From positions 11,841,834 to 11,905,833 of the forward strand of contig OX578277.1 in the NCBI GenBank assembly GCA_951217055.1: 64,000 nt of DNA. The letters run 5' to 3'. This stretch comes from Gerris lacustris. Lineage: Eukaryota; Arthropoda; Insecta; Hemiptera; Gerridae. Of this stretch, positions 10,251 to 21,765 are shown one piece after another; within the stretch, counting starts at the first letter, position 1; each line of letters opens with the position of its first letter. The notes beneath the pieces are model-generated. The model ran no database searches and had not been told where the DNA came from. It was given only the letters and a program-made list of their open reading frames with translations. Position numbers and translations under genes: made by a program.

Positions 10251-10760
10251 TATTAAATATATAGTTAGACATTAACTATATAATATTTAATAGTAGATAG
10301 TCAGATATTAACTATATATTTAAACTACATACATTTCCTAGATAAAATCAATTAACAATTGGTTAAACTCTATAATATTGCTTAGATAATGCAGTGAATG
10401 TTTAGCTAAACTTTAAACTGTTTAGGTAAAGCGTTGAACGTTTGGTTAAGCAACTCATTGGTTAGCTAAGACAAAAGAAAGTTTGGCTGAAGAATTCATT
10501 TTTTAACTTTAATCATGAAAGTTTTTTTTAAAACATTGTTTTGCTATAACGTCAAACATTGGGTTGATCAATAGATTGCTTAGCTAATGCGATGAACCTT
10601 TAATTAAACTTTATATCGCTCTACTACAGCAATGAACGTTTAGTTAAACAATTGACTGTTTCACTTATAACGACAAACCTTTTGGCTGAATAAAAAAATT
10701 GCTCAGCTAAGACGATGGATTATTATTGGATGAAGCAATAATTCAATAATTAAATCCTAA
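10250..10760 (+). repeat. Degenerate tandem repeat, units about 40 bp
   Basis: Recurring words TTAGCTAA, GATGAAC and GTTTAGGTAAA with irregular spacing suggest an old, diverged tandem array in Fer2 intron DNA. Confidence 0.5.
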
Positions 10761-10807
10761 ACAAAAAGAAAAACCTTAGCACTAGGAATAGTCAAAATAT
10801 GAGTTCC

Positions 10808-11223
10808 ATAATAGGTTTGTTCCAACCGTCCCGCGGATCATTCGGGAATTGTTTAGGTTACAGTTTTATGCGCATGCGCTAAATACTGTAATAAAACATC
10901 TTCAGGTTGAAATGGGTTTGTGGCTCTATTCACAACATATTAAAACATTCAATGAAACCTTAGCAGATAGGGATCCTTTTTGCTGAAATGTATGACAATT
11001 TAAATAACTGCGCATGTCATACAAACCAGTACTTGGTATTGTGAGAGGATCGTTTTGACCGTAATTTAAACGGTTCGCAAACGATCCCAGCGAGGATTGG
11101 AACAATTTATTAAGGACGGTACGAAACACTGTCACAAGTCGGGACGGAACGGCTTTTATCCATTACGCATGCCTGTGACGATTCCGCGGACGGTATACTG
11201 CTTGGTCGCAGCAAACCTATTAT
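10808..11223. mobile_element. MITE with ATAATAGGTTTG ends
   Basis: Left end ATAATAGGTTTG and right end CAAACCTATTAT are inverted. CCGCGGAT/ATTCCGCGG words are also mirrored further in. About 416 bp, no coding capacity. It ends about 140 bases upstream of Fer2 exon 11365. Confidence 0.65.
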
Positions 11224-11364
11224 TGAAAGCGCTCATCCCTTGTGTCATATATCTTTGTTTCTTGTTAGATTATATTGTTATTATGGAATCTGAATCGTTA
11301 TAATGTTTACTGCTGTCCATTTTTATTACTATCATGTTTAACGCTGGCATTGGTTTTACAGCAG

Positions 11365-11573
11365 TATAAATTCGGCGTTTGATGAACTTCGTGGTCATGT
11401 TCCGACGTTTCCCTACGAGAAGAGGTTGTCAAAGATCGACACATTACGTTTGGCCATCGCCTACATTGCGCTGCTTCGAGAAATCTTAAGAGCCGATTGC
11501 GATCCGCTACAGTACGTCGAGAAATGTCTTAACTCCGGAGAATCACTAAGTAGAGCAGAGTGGTACACTTCAG
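11365..11573 (+). CDS. Fer2: Fer2-like bHLH factor, helix-loop-helix exon
   Basis: Encodes the end of the basic region plus helix 1, loop and helix 2: [40 protein letters not shown] and then a Fer2-type tail ([10 protein letters not shown]). Conservation is very high and matches Fer2 rather than Ptf1a/Fer1 or Fer3, which differ at [22 protein letters not shown] and in the tail. It enters with one base completing the Ser codon and leaves in phase 1 at a strong donor (TCAG|GTAAGC). The acceptor is a tandem CAGCAG (NAGNAG): using the upstream AG (exon from 11362) would add one Ser in front of SINSAF without a frame change. The family consensus favours 11365. Confidence 0.93.
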
Positions 11574-11589
11574 GTAAGCTGTGCTTATT

Positions 11590-11790
11590 TAAATGTTCAA
11601 CCTAGAGCAGTGGAACATATTATGATTCACCTCTCTGGGAATCCAACCCAGATAATTGTTAGTGTTCAGAATTTGGTTCCTGGTAGAACAATATTAAAAC
11701 ATTTCAGGATGGAGGTATCAGTCACTTTACACATGTGTCACTTAAACTTAGGCCAGGCGCCCACTGGAGACAAAACAGTCTGCAGTGTGA
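11590..11790 (+). repeat. Dispersed repeat with CACCTCTCTGGGAATCCAAC
   Basis: Related sequences occur at about 12220-12370, 16020-16180, 17000-17200 and in reverse near 63225-63360. The order of blocks is shared (insert words TTTGGTTC, TCAGTCACTTTACACAT). No ends or coding sequence were recognised. Confidence 0.55.
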
Positions 11791-11818
11791 TTGTTGCAGT
11801 TGATTGTTGAATGCAGAA

Positions 11819-12170
11819 GACTGTTGGAGGGCCACAAAATAGTATTGTCTTCAGGTGCAAAAGATTGTTGGAGGGCGACAAAACAGTTTTGTCTTCAGGT
11901 GCAAAAGATTGTTGGAGGGTGACAAAACAGTTTTGTCTCACGGTGCAAAAGATTGTTGGCGGGCGACAAAACAGTTTTGTCGTCCGGTACAAAAGATTGT
12001 TGGAGAGCGACAAAACAGATTTAACTCCCGGTGCAAAAAATTGTTGGAGGGCGACAAATCAGTTTTGTCTTCAGGAGCAAAAGATTGTTGGAGGGCGACA
12101 AAACAGTTTTGTCACCAGGTGCAAAAGATTGTTGGAGGGCGACAATACAGTTTTGTCTTCAGGGACATTT
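11819..12170 (+). repeat. 44-bp tandem repeat with internal palindrome, 8 copies
   Basis: Unit starts (GATTGTTGG or variants) fall every 44 bases at 11819, 11863, 11907, 11951, 11995, 12039, 12083 and 12127. Most units contain the perfect palindrome GACAAAACAGTTTTGTC. The array lies in Fer2 intron 2 and gives chance open frames in several frames. Confidence 0.92.
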
Positions 12171-13046
12171 TTTGTCTTTGGCATTTTTTCATCACAGAGT
12201 ATCAATGATTATACTGGTTATAGTGTTTGGTTCCACACTTCGGTTCCAATGAGAAGAGTAATATTTTATTGCAAGATTGTATACCAGTCTCTTAACACGT
12301 CTATCTATGGGATCTTTAGTGTGGAACATGTCTCACCTCTCTGAGAATCTAACCTGATTGTTATTACTAAAGGGGCCCTCACACGGTCAATATAATTGCT
12401 TCAATATTATTGAGTAAATATTTTGAAAGAAAAAATTTGAAGATGTCCCTCACATGGTCAATATATTTGCTTCAATATTTGGTCAGCTACGATTTTGTAT
12501 TCATAAAAGAAAGACGTGCCTATACCTTGTTTATTTTTTCATAACAACGAATGATAGTGAATTTTATATTATTTTAATTGCTTTGGTTATGGCATTTTAA
12601 GAACATGAACAAAATAAGTGCAATAAAAGTGTAGGAAAAGAAGTGTTTGGAAACTACTACTAGAATTAAGAATAAATGATATTCCGAACGCAATTTTCTG
12701 AGAATGGGTGAAATACTGTTTGACTGTTTAGTTACATTGGTTTTTGGTTTCCCAACTAAAAAAAAAAATCAGGATACTGTGTTGAAAAAATGCCATTTCA
12801 CCAGCAGATAGGCAATGAAGGTTTCAGAATGTAAAGGTTATTATATTATGTTTTGGTATAGATTGTTCCCACAAGTTGCCACCGCTAGCGCTACTAGGTG
12901 AAATGATGAAAATATTGTCAATGTAGATAATGCACCTCTCTCATGGACAATACATTTTATGTTGACACTGCTGCAATACGTTGAAGGGGATTAATTTGAT
13001 GTCTTAATATAATTTACGTTAATCATATTGATACAATATACCCCTC
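12171..13046. other. Fer2 intron 2 sequence with dispersed repeats
   Basis: Contains two direct CCTCACA(C/T)GGTCAATAT blocks about 75 bases apart (12374 and 12447) and AT-rich DNA. No exon seen. Confidence 0.45.
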
Positions 13047-13552
13047 CAGTGGCGTATCCAGCGGCTAGGTCTGGAGGGGGCACATTCTAAGTCAGTTTAG
13101 ATTGGGGGGGGGGGGGGGCATATTCCGTAGTGGTAACAAGAAAAGGGACCTACTTATTCAACAAGGAGCTGCCCCCCCCCTCCCAAAAAAAGTACAACTA
13201 ACAAAACAAAATCTCCGCGCCCAAGCAACAAACAACTGCTTTAAAACGTATTCGTTAGAAAAATATTATGCTGATGCTTACTGCAGTACAATATATTACT
13301 GTAGTCATTGCGTCGTCTGCAGTTAATTATTGGGGGTCATTTATAGCGAGGGGTCCGGGGAACCCGGGGCCCTCCCCCGGAAAATTTTGAAAATTTGACC
13401 TCTCAAAACAGCGCTTTTATTCATTTCTGAGGTGAAATTGAATAAGAATGTAAAAAAAAAAAAATGTATTAAAAACAAAAGACGGCGGTATTATTTTAGT
13501 TTTTGGGGGGCCCTGCCCCCTGTCCCCCCCCCCCCTCCTGGATACGCCACTG
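13047..13552. mobile_element. hAT-type MITE
   Basis: 506 bp between inverted ends CAGTGGCGTATCCAG and CTGGATACGCCACTG, flanked by the 8-bp near-identical duplications TACCCCTC (13039-13046) and TGCCCCTC (13553-13560). Inside are long G and C runs near both ends (13105-13119, 13525-13536). TIR start CAGTGGCG and an 8-bp duplication are hAT features. No transposase. Confidence 0.85.
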
Positions 13553-13897
13553 TGCCCCTCACACAGAAATTCAATTTCCAACTCTCAATAAATTGACAGA
13601 AATACGATATTGATGCAATTATTATATTTGGCATTTAGAGCTACTGCGCAGGTCTTTAATTCACATCAAGAGTTAGTCCATATTTCCAATACTATTTATA
13701 ACCTTAGAGTAATAGAATAACCCTCTTAAGCAACATAAAGATATGCGCATTAACTCTTTGTGCCTTTTTATTAGAAAATAAAAACGAAATTATCTTTATC
13801 AACGTATATTTGTGTAGGTAATTGTTTATTAATATTAATTTTATTTTATGAAAATATTTTATTTTTATTATTATTATTATTTTTTATAAATTTACAG

Positions 13898-14007
13898 ATC
13901 TAACAGCTCGATTATCTTGGATCAACTGGGAGAATCTTGGAGTGAATACATCGCGACGGTCAATATTATCATCAATAAGTATTAATTCTGATAAGAAACC
14001 TACTTAA
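13898..14007 (+). CDS. Fer2: Fer2-like bHLH factor, terminal exon
   Basis: Follows the acceptor AAATTTACAG, and the split Asp codon restores the frame from 11573. It encodes DLTARLSWINWENLGVNTSR and a serine-rich tail ending in KKPT and TAA (14005-14007). The conserved DLTARLSWINWENLGV block is the characteristic C-terminal segment of insect Fer2, which supports the paralogue assignment. A possible AATAAA lies at 14041-14046. Confidence 0.9.
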
Positions 14008-14040
14008 TTAATTAAATAATTATTTTAGAAGTCATAATAT

Positions 14041-14046
14041 AATAAA
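14041..14046 (+). promoter_or_regulatory. Candidate polyadenylation signal of Fer2
   Basis: AATAAA 34 bases after the stop. The region is so AT-rich that chance occurrence is likely. Confidence 0.3.
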
Positions 14047-14636
14047 TTTTGAAATCTTATTGTTAAATTTATTTTAATTTTTAATTTTATTTATTCGTAA
14101 CGTTTTATTTTTATAATTTTGTTTTCAAAATCTAAACATTAACAACGTTCTCATTCCGTTGTGACGTTTAAAAAACCTAAAAAAAATTATGGTCACTTAC
14201 GTTTATAACTAATGCGCAGGTCTATTTCTTTATCTATTTTGAGATGAGTCCATCTAAATAATATGCATTGTTTTCTCAGTTCTTGTTATCTCAATATTAA
14301 TTTAATTTATTATTATTGTTCAATTATTTTATTTAGATAATAAATATTTTAAGCTATAATTATATATAATAACTTTAAAATAAAGTTACCTTTCCATTAT
14401 ATTAACAACGTATACATTCCATATTATGTTTCTATGCCACATTATAATGTAGAAACTGTAGCTCATTTGCCTTTAAAGCTAATGCGCAGGTCCTTTTTTT
14501 ATCTTTATTTAGGAGATACCATTTTTTAAGAATTTTATTTTATTAAAAAAAAAAAAAATAAAGTTACCATCTAGAGCAAAATCTATGTTCCATCTGAAAT
14601 TTATGCACACTGTAATCTAGACAGACAACAGATAGT
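14047..14636. other. AT-rich 3' flank of Fer2 with recurring AATGCGCAGGTC word
   Basis: The word (T)AATGCGCAGGTC(C/T) occurs near 14210 and 14481, and again at 13647, 14862, 15131 and (inverted) 15358. This suggests several nested fragments of one foldback family. No gene seen. Confidence 0.45.
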
Positions 14637-14791
14637 CAATTTTATTTAAATCAAATTATAATTATTATTAACTAAGGGAAACAGACAGAGAAAAATACAC
14701 TCCAGCGTAGCACTGTTCCCTTTCAGCACTTGCAGCACTGTCTGTTTCCCGTAGTTAATAATAATTATAATTTTATTTAAATTAAAATTTA
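14637..14791. repeat. Inverted repeat with about 50-bp arms
   Basis: Arms 14637-14688 and 14739-14791 are near-perfect reverse complements. They meet around AGGGAAACAGACAG / CTGTCTGTTTCCC with a loop of about 50 bases. Confidence 0.85.
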
Positions 14792-15080
14792 AACTTTCCG
14801 TAGTATGAAAACTACCAAAAACTTAAAAATTGAATTTTATTTATGTACACAGCTACTGCGCAATGCGCAGGTATTTTTACCCCTTTTCATACTGTCTTAA
14901 CCTGTCGTCTCAATGTTCTAAGAGCAGCGTACGTATTTAATTTTATTTATGTATTGTTATATATATTATATATATATATAAATAACAAACAAAATATCTT
15001 AAACAATAATTTATTGTCAAAAAAAAAGCTTTTCTTAAAAAAGTTACCTTTTATGTACGTCATATGTTATCAGAGTAGAT

Positions 15081-15418
15081 AGAATAACAAGACGTTATCC
15101 GGGAAGTTTAGGCTAATAACGTAAAGATATAATGCGCAGGTCTTTCTTCCAACTTTGAGGGTGAGTCTATCTATGTAAATTATCAAGTTTTCATCTTGTT
15201 TTATAATAAATACTAAATAAACTAAGCCATTTACTAAATATGGGCTCACCTTTAAAGTCATAATAAAGACCTCTTATATATTATGAACATAATATAAAAT
15301 AAGATACACAACTAAACATATTACAAAGATAGACTCATCTGTAGTGTTTGAAGAAGGACCTGCGCATTAACTCTTTACGTAATCAGGCTAAACTTCCTGG
15401 ATATCTTCTTGTTATTCT
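15081..15418. mobile_element. Foldback MITE with about 95-bp arms
   Basis: Left arm from AGAATAACAAGACGTTATCC and right arm ending GATATCTTCTTGTTATTCT are imperfect reverse complements. They include the AATGCGCAGGTC word and GATGAGTCTATC. The internal region is AT-rich and non-coding. Confidence 0.78.
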
Positions 15419-16211
15419 AAAGATTATAATTTTATTAGTTACCAATTAATGTTATTTTCTTTTTTTTTTCTTTTAAAAAACTATATATTTTATGTCATTT
15501 AAGTAAAATATATCATATACTTTATAATATAATTATGTATTATTGATTTTATGAAATTCAATTATTAAATTGTTCTTTTAATTAAAATAAACCAAAGTTA
15601 AATTTAAATGTAATTTTATAATCAAATTAAAAATAATTATGTTTGACCATATAAATATAATTTTAATTAATATTATATAATTTTACATTATGTCTAGTGG
15701 CAATATAGTTAGTAATGTTTAAATTAGATATTTAAAATTAAATAAAATAAAAATATAGCTGTCTTTGATGAATAAATATATACCAAAGATTTTGTTTTAT
15801 TTTATTTATTTTCCTTTGACTTTATTTATTATAAAAGAGCGTGTTTATTTCTGGGAACTGCTGCAATGGATGAGATTAGGAAGGGAAAGGAAGAATAAGA
15901 AGATTTTATTAATATTCAACGTGATTAGATTGGTTTATGTTAAAACACTTAAGTATATTTTCTTTTTCGCTTAAATAATAAAAGCTATAGTTATTCTTAA
16001 AATAGTTATTATTTTACAGGAACAGACCGTGTTATACCTCTCTGGGAATCCCATTCCGATAATTACTAGTGTTTTAAGAGTTTGGTTCAAATAAATACAG
16101 CATATTAGATTGTTACAAGATTGAAATATCAGTCACTTTACACATCTATCTATTGGATCATTAATGTGAAACATATTTCTTGAAGGTAGTGGTGTCTAAT
16201 TTGAAGTCGTT
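15419..16211. other. Very AT-rich stretch, no gene
   Basis: Mostly A/T homopolymer-like sequence. The open frame at 15765-15974 is a low-complexity chance frame. A copy of the CACCTCTCTGGGAATCC dispersed repeat starts near 16030. Confidence 0.5.
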
Positions 16212-16476
16212 GCGTTGTTGGTGTCATCTTTGTATAAAGTTGTTGGTGTCATCTTTGTATAAAGTTGTTGGTGTCATCTTTGTATAAAGTTGTTGGTGTC
16301 ATCTTTGTATAAAGTTGTTGGTGTCATCTTTGTATAAAGTTGTTGGTGTCATCTTTGTATAAAGCTGTTGGTGTCATCTTTGTATAAAGCTGTTGGTGTC
16401 ATCTTTGTATAAAGTTGTTGGTGTCATATTTGTATAAAGTTGTTGGTGTCATCTTTGTATAAAGTTGTTGGTGTCG
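16212..16476 (+). repeat. 25-bp tandem repeat, about 10.5 copies
   Basis: Unit GTTGTTGGTGTCATCTTTGT plus ATAAA, nearly identical in all copies. Degenerate relatives (GTTGTTGAAACGAATTC, GAGTAGTGTCAACTTT) continue to about 16660. Confidence 0.93.
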
Positions 16477-17357
16477 AATTAGTAGGGCATGGTGTCAACT
16501 TTGTAGAAGTTGTTGAAACGAATTCATGAGGAGTAGTGTCAACTTTTAGACGTTGAGTGCTGGCAACTTTGAAGACGTTGAGTAGTGTCAATTTTGCAGA
16601 TGTTGCTGGATCAAATTCGTGGGGAGTGGTGTCAACTTTGTAGGCATTGTTGGAATAAAATTTGCAATGGTTTACTTTTAAAACGTGTTGTGGGTTTTAT
16701 TTTTAAGCTAGTTTGATATAATAAGTCTCATATGTATTTAATTTTCTGCTTTATAAAAGGTGATTTTCATAATAATATTATGTATTATCAGAACTGAACT
16801 CTGTCATTAGCAAATTGATAATAAAAATATATTGAATACACAATTTTTTTAGTAAAACTAAATATCAACCAAAATGATTAACTATAATATTCTATTAATT
16901 AATTATTTTAATTTGTGATAATCTATAACAAATAAAATCCCTCTGATGTGTTAGATTAAAAAATATCTCTGAAACAAATAAATACAAATTATCAATTATT
17001 GAGGTATCAGTCACTTTACACATCTATCTATGTGATCACTAGTAAGGAACATGTCTCACCTCTCTTGGAATTCAACCCAGATTATTATTAGTGTTTAGAC
17101 ATTGATTCGGGGGTTTGGTTCAGTACTGATCATTACAGTCTTCAGAAAGGAATGAGCATTTACTTTACACATCAATCTATGTGATCATTAGCTAGATGCA
17201 CCACACTTGTGAAGATGATTTCAGTAGTGGGAGCGAAACGCCGGACTTCAACCCCTTCGTGACGCGGATTTTACCGGAAAATCAATTTATTGGGAATGAA
17301 TATATGTGTCTGTCTTAAACAAATACCTGCTATTTAGATGAATGATTGTTAAATAAA
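16477..17357. other. Intergenic, dispersed repeats
   Basis: Degenerate minisatellite remains to about 16660, AT-rich DNA, then a dispersed repeat copy at 17000-17200. No gene. Confidence 0.45.
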
Positions 17358-18350
17358 GCCACGTTTACACGATCCAAGTATACTTGGACCAAGTAAGTTT
17401 TGTCTCTACTTGGATCATTTAACTCAACTTGGACATCCAAGTTGAGTAGGATTGGCTCAAATTAGACTGATAAAACAAAAATGGCGCCCACCTGTCAAAT
17501 TATGAGAACGAGCAGTCAAAAAATGACAGATGAGAGCTTAGAGTAAGGAAGGGGTAGAGGGAGCAATGCGATTTGAAAAGTGGATCATTATGCGACACCC
17601 ATATACTAAACCTCTCAAGCGAGCTCAACCCGAACTAAAGTGACAACAGCACGATCACGCGGTCACTGGTCCTTATCTTATTGGTCTATTCCTTGTCCTT
17701 ACGTGCCCACGGACGCTTGTCAACAAAACCTTTACAAGTCATGTGCTTTATTTGATTGTTTTATTATCGAAATGTCAAAATATCAAATATGTAAGAGAAA
17801 AATCTGATGTGATTGCTTTAGAAGACGATTTTGTTTTATATAAGATTGCTTTTGGTTATCTAGGAACTATTAAATGTTATTAACAACGTAACTGCCTTTA
17901 GATAATTAATTCGGTTAACAACAAACACTAAAGTATATATGTTTATAAAGAAAACTGTAAATAAAAATATTAAATGTCGTAAGAAAATATCACATTATAC
18001 TTATCCTTATCAGGTGACATCAGATAAATTTCGAGTTTTTGTCGAGATATCGATACTGTTTCACCAAACTGCCGCTTGGGAGGTTTAGTATAGGGGTGTC
18101 GCATAATGAACCAGTTTTTGAGACCCCGATTCTATAGTATTGTTCCTTCTACCCCTTCCTTACTCTTAGAGCAGGGTTTTGTTAACCAGAAGGTGATATG
18201 TCACCACTGCTTTAAAACTTAATAAGTACAATTTAACTGGAAAGTTCTAGAGAGAAAAACATTTCACACAATTTATCTTAACCTCTACTTTATAGTGTAT
18301 CAAAGTTCCACTACCTGGACTAAGTATACTTTGATCGTCTAAACTAGGCC
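17358..18350. mobile_element. Foldback MITE, about 1 kb with about 270-bp arms
   Basis: Outer ends GCCACGTTTACACGATCCAA and (inverted) GGCCTAGTTTAGACGATCAA, both flanked by TAAA. Inner mirrored words include GAGTAAGGAAGGGGTAGA and CATTATGCGACACCC, so the arms extend over 17358-17625 and 18065-18350. The central loop (about 440 bp) is AT-rich. It lies just downstream of the OBP stop codon. Confidence 0.82.
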
Positions 18351-18518
18351 TAAACAGCACATAAAACTCAAAGGGAATAGAGTCTATTTTAAAGAATTGT
18401 TCGCTATTCCATGAGTATATTTAATGGATTGTTCGCTATTCAAAAGCATCCATTGAGAGAAGTTTTTACTGTAGGTTTAATTTGAAGTATAAATAAGTAT
18501 TAAAAAATAAAAATAAAA

Positions 18519-18595
18519 TCACAAAAATACCTCTGGTTCCTCTTTCAGTGCACATAAATTCATTAGATAGGACTTTTCACATAAATCTTCAACGT
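18519..18595 (-). CDS. Odorant-binding protein, exon 6 (C-terminus and stop)
   Basis: Acceptor TTTGTTATAG, then the split Asp codon and VEDLCEKSYLMNLCALKEEP followed by EVFL and TGA (18521-18519). It supplies C5 and C6 (spacing of eight residues). A short PExFxL-like C-terminus after C6 is typical of classical OBPs, so this is the natural end. A possible ATTAAA polyadenylation signal lies 38 bases downstream (18481-18476). Confidence 0.92.
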
Positions 18596-18599
18596 CTAT

Positions 18600-19470
18600 A
18601 ACAAATAAAATGAAGCATATTTAAAGAAAAGAAAATCAAGTCAGAAATTTGATGCTTAGCACATAGCACATCCTCTATTTAGCTATTTATCGACTATTCA
18701 GGAACTCGCTTTTAGCAAAATAGAAAAAAACGAATATTTAGATACCTACTGCAAGTTCTATTAGCGAATTTTCGAAGAAAATTAAGCTATTGCAGTAGCT
18801 TCAAAATTTTTGAAATGCGAATTTTTGAAAAAATTTTCCATGAAAATCCGTTTTAGACCATTCTGAATCGATTCCTAAAATTTAACACTTTTTTATAATA
18901 TGTATGTATATATGTGTCACTCCAGACGATATCTCCCCTTAGGATGCACTTAAAAATTACAGAACAAATTTTAAAATGTCAAAAGAAAAGATGAGTTCGT
19001 TGGCCAGAATTTTTGGAGTTCATTTAGGGGTCAAATTTTGACAATTTAGGATCAAAAATAGTATAAAAACGTGTTTTTTCCATTTTAGCCCCCTTTTATA
19101 TGAAAATATGATAAAAGTGTAAATAGCAACAATTACTGTACTCTTAAAGAGCTTTCCAACGACATGCATCTTGAAGGGTAAATACTATTTCGACTTTTTT
19201 ACCCCGTATCCATGTGTACCAATTTTTTTTTTTTTTTTTTCACCCATCATAATTCTAAACCAAAATGTTCCTATATTATCATAAGCCAATAATACGCAGA
19301 TTTCTTTGAAAATTCGCTCATTAAGTCATGGTGCATGACTGGACTTTTTTTTTACCTTAAAGTGGAGCAAAGTTATTTAGCAACATGTTTTTAGCATAAC
19401 GGATAAAATAATATTATTTACGCGTTTAGAGTAAATAGAATTTTAGTTTTAAAAATAAATAATTATTTAC
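18600..19470 (-). other. OBP intron 5
   Basis: AT-rich intron with T-runs (19206-19240). No element ends recognised. Confidence 0.5.
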
Positions 19471-19573
19471 CTGTGACTCTACATTTGTCAAGTACATTTT
19501 GTACGGCCTCTTGATACTGTTCAGGGAATGCCGTCACAAAGGCCTCGTCGTCTATTTCTCCATCATCGTCCAT
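19471..19573 (-). CDS. Odorant-binding protein, exon 5
   Basis: Acceptor TTTTTCCAG at 19574 and donor ACAG|GTAAAT at 19470. Encodes MDDDGEIDDEAFVTAFPEQY and then QEAVQNVLDKCRVT. This is the acidic GxID turn and the helix carrying C4. It ends in phase 1, matching exon 6. Confidence 0.94.
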
Positions 19574-19649
19574 CTGGAAAAAATGACGAAAAACAAATTG
19601 TTTACAGTATAACTTATTGAGTGTTTAGAGTAACTGTGTTCCTAAAAAC

Positions 19650-19800
19650 ATTAGTTACTTCTGTTGGGCCATCTATGAATCAAGGTATAGAGGTCATGAG
19701 TTCGATCCCGCGTTTAGGCACTTTTATTTATATGGCTCACGATTAATCGGACTGCTTTTACTTTAGCAGTACATTGGTGTTAGAAGAAGGGCCCAAATTA
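19650..19800 (+). repeat. Candidate tRNA-derived SINE in OBP intron 4
   Basis: GGCCATCTATGAATCAAGGT followed by GGTCATGAGTTCGATCCCG resembles a Pol III internal promoter. It shares block order with 5655-5800. Confidence 0.42.
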
Positions 19801-20777
19801 GTGACCCAAATGCTAAGTTCTAACAAGTGAACGTCGTCCCTATATTCCACTACAAGCACATTATTTAATATAACATTATATCAATTGTGTTGTATGAATG
19901 TTTTTTTCTTGTTTTATTAATTAAATATATCTACTAATACATTTCATATAACTTTAATTTACATTAAATGTTATATCAATTAAGTTTTATCAATGTTATT
20001 TTATATAATAAACGTAGGTATTGCTTCGAATATAAAACGCTTCCCGATTTTCGAACCAAAAATCTGAAAAAAATATAACATAAATGCAATCTGTTTTTAA
20101 GGAAAAATCTTCCGTTCTATTTATCACAAACTTGTTTAGACGTCAAATTTAGATATTATACCATTAATATTGTTGGAATAATGAATCTTTATTTAGATGT
20201 AAGGCGCATTTGAATCAAAATTTAGGTGTAAGGCAGACGCCATTCTGGCAAAGAAGTAGCAAGGTTAGATAGTTAAAGAAAGAACAAGATTTAAGCTAAC
20301 AAAAAATATGTAGGTACAACGGGACTCTTTACACCCAACATCTCATCAGAAATTAAACACCTTAAAATTAATGAAAAAGGAGGGCCCAATAGTAATATCC
20401 CGGCAAAATTCAGAGAATTGGAAAAAAAAACAATTCTCACGCAACGTTGCGTACAGAAGGAACTGCTATTTCGATCTGTTACACTTGAATTCATTTGATT
20501 CATTTAAGTGGGTTTACCCCTCCTCTTCCTTCTCTTGCACTTGCGCCGTGTTCGGTTCAAGTTAAAAACCAAACCGAATATATTATTAAAATACAATGCA
20601 AACTTTCTAAAAGGATATCGTTTTAAAATTAAAAGCAAGAGTGCATTAAATATTTACTATGCAAATGTATGGCTCGAAAAATTAAATAAAAAATATAAAC
20701 AAGAGGGAAGAGGATAGGAAGGTTTCATCCAGGTTAGCTTCAACGCGAGAAAGTTGGTTTGGAACAAGGATATTTAA

Positions 20778-21043
20778 TAAAGGGGATGGAAAGTTAGGTA
20801 GGGTTTAAAGGCAAAAGAGTGACCCCATGGAGACAAGAGAAATTCGAGAAAAAATCCTACTGCGCATGCTCACAACTTTAGACTGGGATAAATTACCTTC
20901 TTTATAAGGTTATAAACTGATTTAACTATAAACAAATTCTTGGTAACCTATAACCAAGAGGAAGGTAATTTGTCCCATTGGATCCTGTATTTTACATATC
21001 TTCATGGGGTCACTTTTTTTTCCACAACTCTCCATCCCCTTTA
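20778..21043. mobile_element. MITE with TTAA target sites
   Basis: 266 bp between inverted TAAAGGGGATGG ends, flanked by TTAA on both sides (20774-20777, 21044-21047). Mirrored inner words GTGACCCCATG and GGAAGGTAAT. TTAA duplication is the piggyBac rule, but the ends lack the usual piggyBac CCC start, so the superfamily is open. Confidence 0.7.
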
Positions 21044-21377
21044 TTAACTTCCTTGGTTTGGAACCGACTTTTCCCGCGTCATGTTACGACAGCCTATAGA
21101 TCGTTCTGAGGCGCGTATATAAAACGCAGGCTTTGAACCTACGGTAGACACAACTCGAAATAAAGACGCATCCCGATTTTCGCGATGCAAAAACGGAAAC
21201 ATATATGCGTCTCATATTCGCAATATAAGCAATACGGTAAATACATCGAGACACCATATTATTACAACTTACAACTAAGGACTCGTGACAGATTTCGTCA
21301 AGGTTTAATAAAAATAATTTCTTAAAGGGAAATTAAGTTTAATTAATATTAAATTAAAAATAAAATAGTTTACTTAC

Positions 21378-21413
21378 AGCCCCTACTTCTATAAGTAGAC
21401 ACTTCATGTAGCA
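21378..21413 (-). CDS. Odorant-binding protein, exon 4 (36 bp)
   Basis: A 12-codon microexon, CYMKCLLIEVGA, between acceptor GTTGTAG and donor GTAAGT. It holds the invariant C2-x3-C3 pair. It is too short to stand out alone; its identity follows from frame continuity with both neighbouring exons. Confidence 0.93.
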
Positions 21414-21654
21414 CTACAACAAATAATTAATAATCAAAATTAATTAAATTAATAAATTTAATAATTAACGAAGTTGTAGAATACCCTTTCAATGATATAA
21501 TTAGTCTTATATGTATTTTCAATCTGCGACCTTTAGGGTACGTTTACATCTCGTTTCTTAATGCAATATTTCACCTTCCTTTGACGCATCTTTAGGCTTT
21601 CATAGTTGCATCTTGCGCTTAACATCAAAGATTTAATAGTTATTTGTGCAATTA

Positions 21655-21765
21655 TATAGTGCGCGAAGTGGCACTTTGCTGCACTCAAGATAAATATTTA
21701 TGCACGAGCCACAGGCGAGGGCGGAAAGGTTTCTCGAGTGCAGTAAAGACACTTTAAGCTCGAAT
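21655..21765. repeat. Hairpin repeat near GCACGAGCCACAGGCGAGGG
   Basis: GCACTTTGCTGCACTCAAG and CTCGAGTGCAGTAAAGACAC are imperfect reverse complements around a GC-rich loop. The layout recalls the terminal hairpin block of the Crypton-like family. Confidence 0.5.

Noticed and set aside
11738..12344. Several frames containing AKDCWRATKQFC-like repeats
   Set aside because: 44-bp tandem repeat read in different frames inside Fer2 intron 2.
16212..16476. CRISPR-like appearance of the short tandem arrays (also 42391-42637)
   Set aside because: Repeats are contiguous with no unique spacers, and the genome is eukaryotic.
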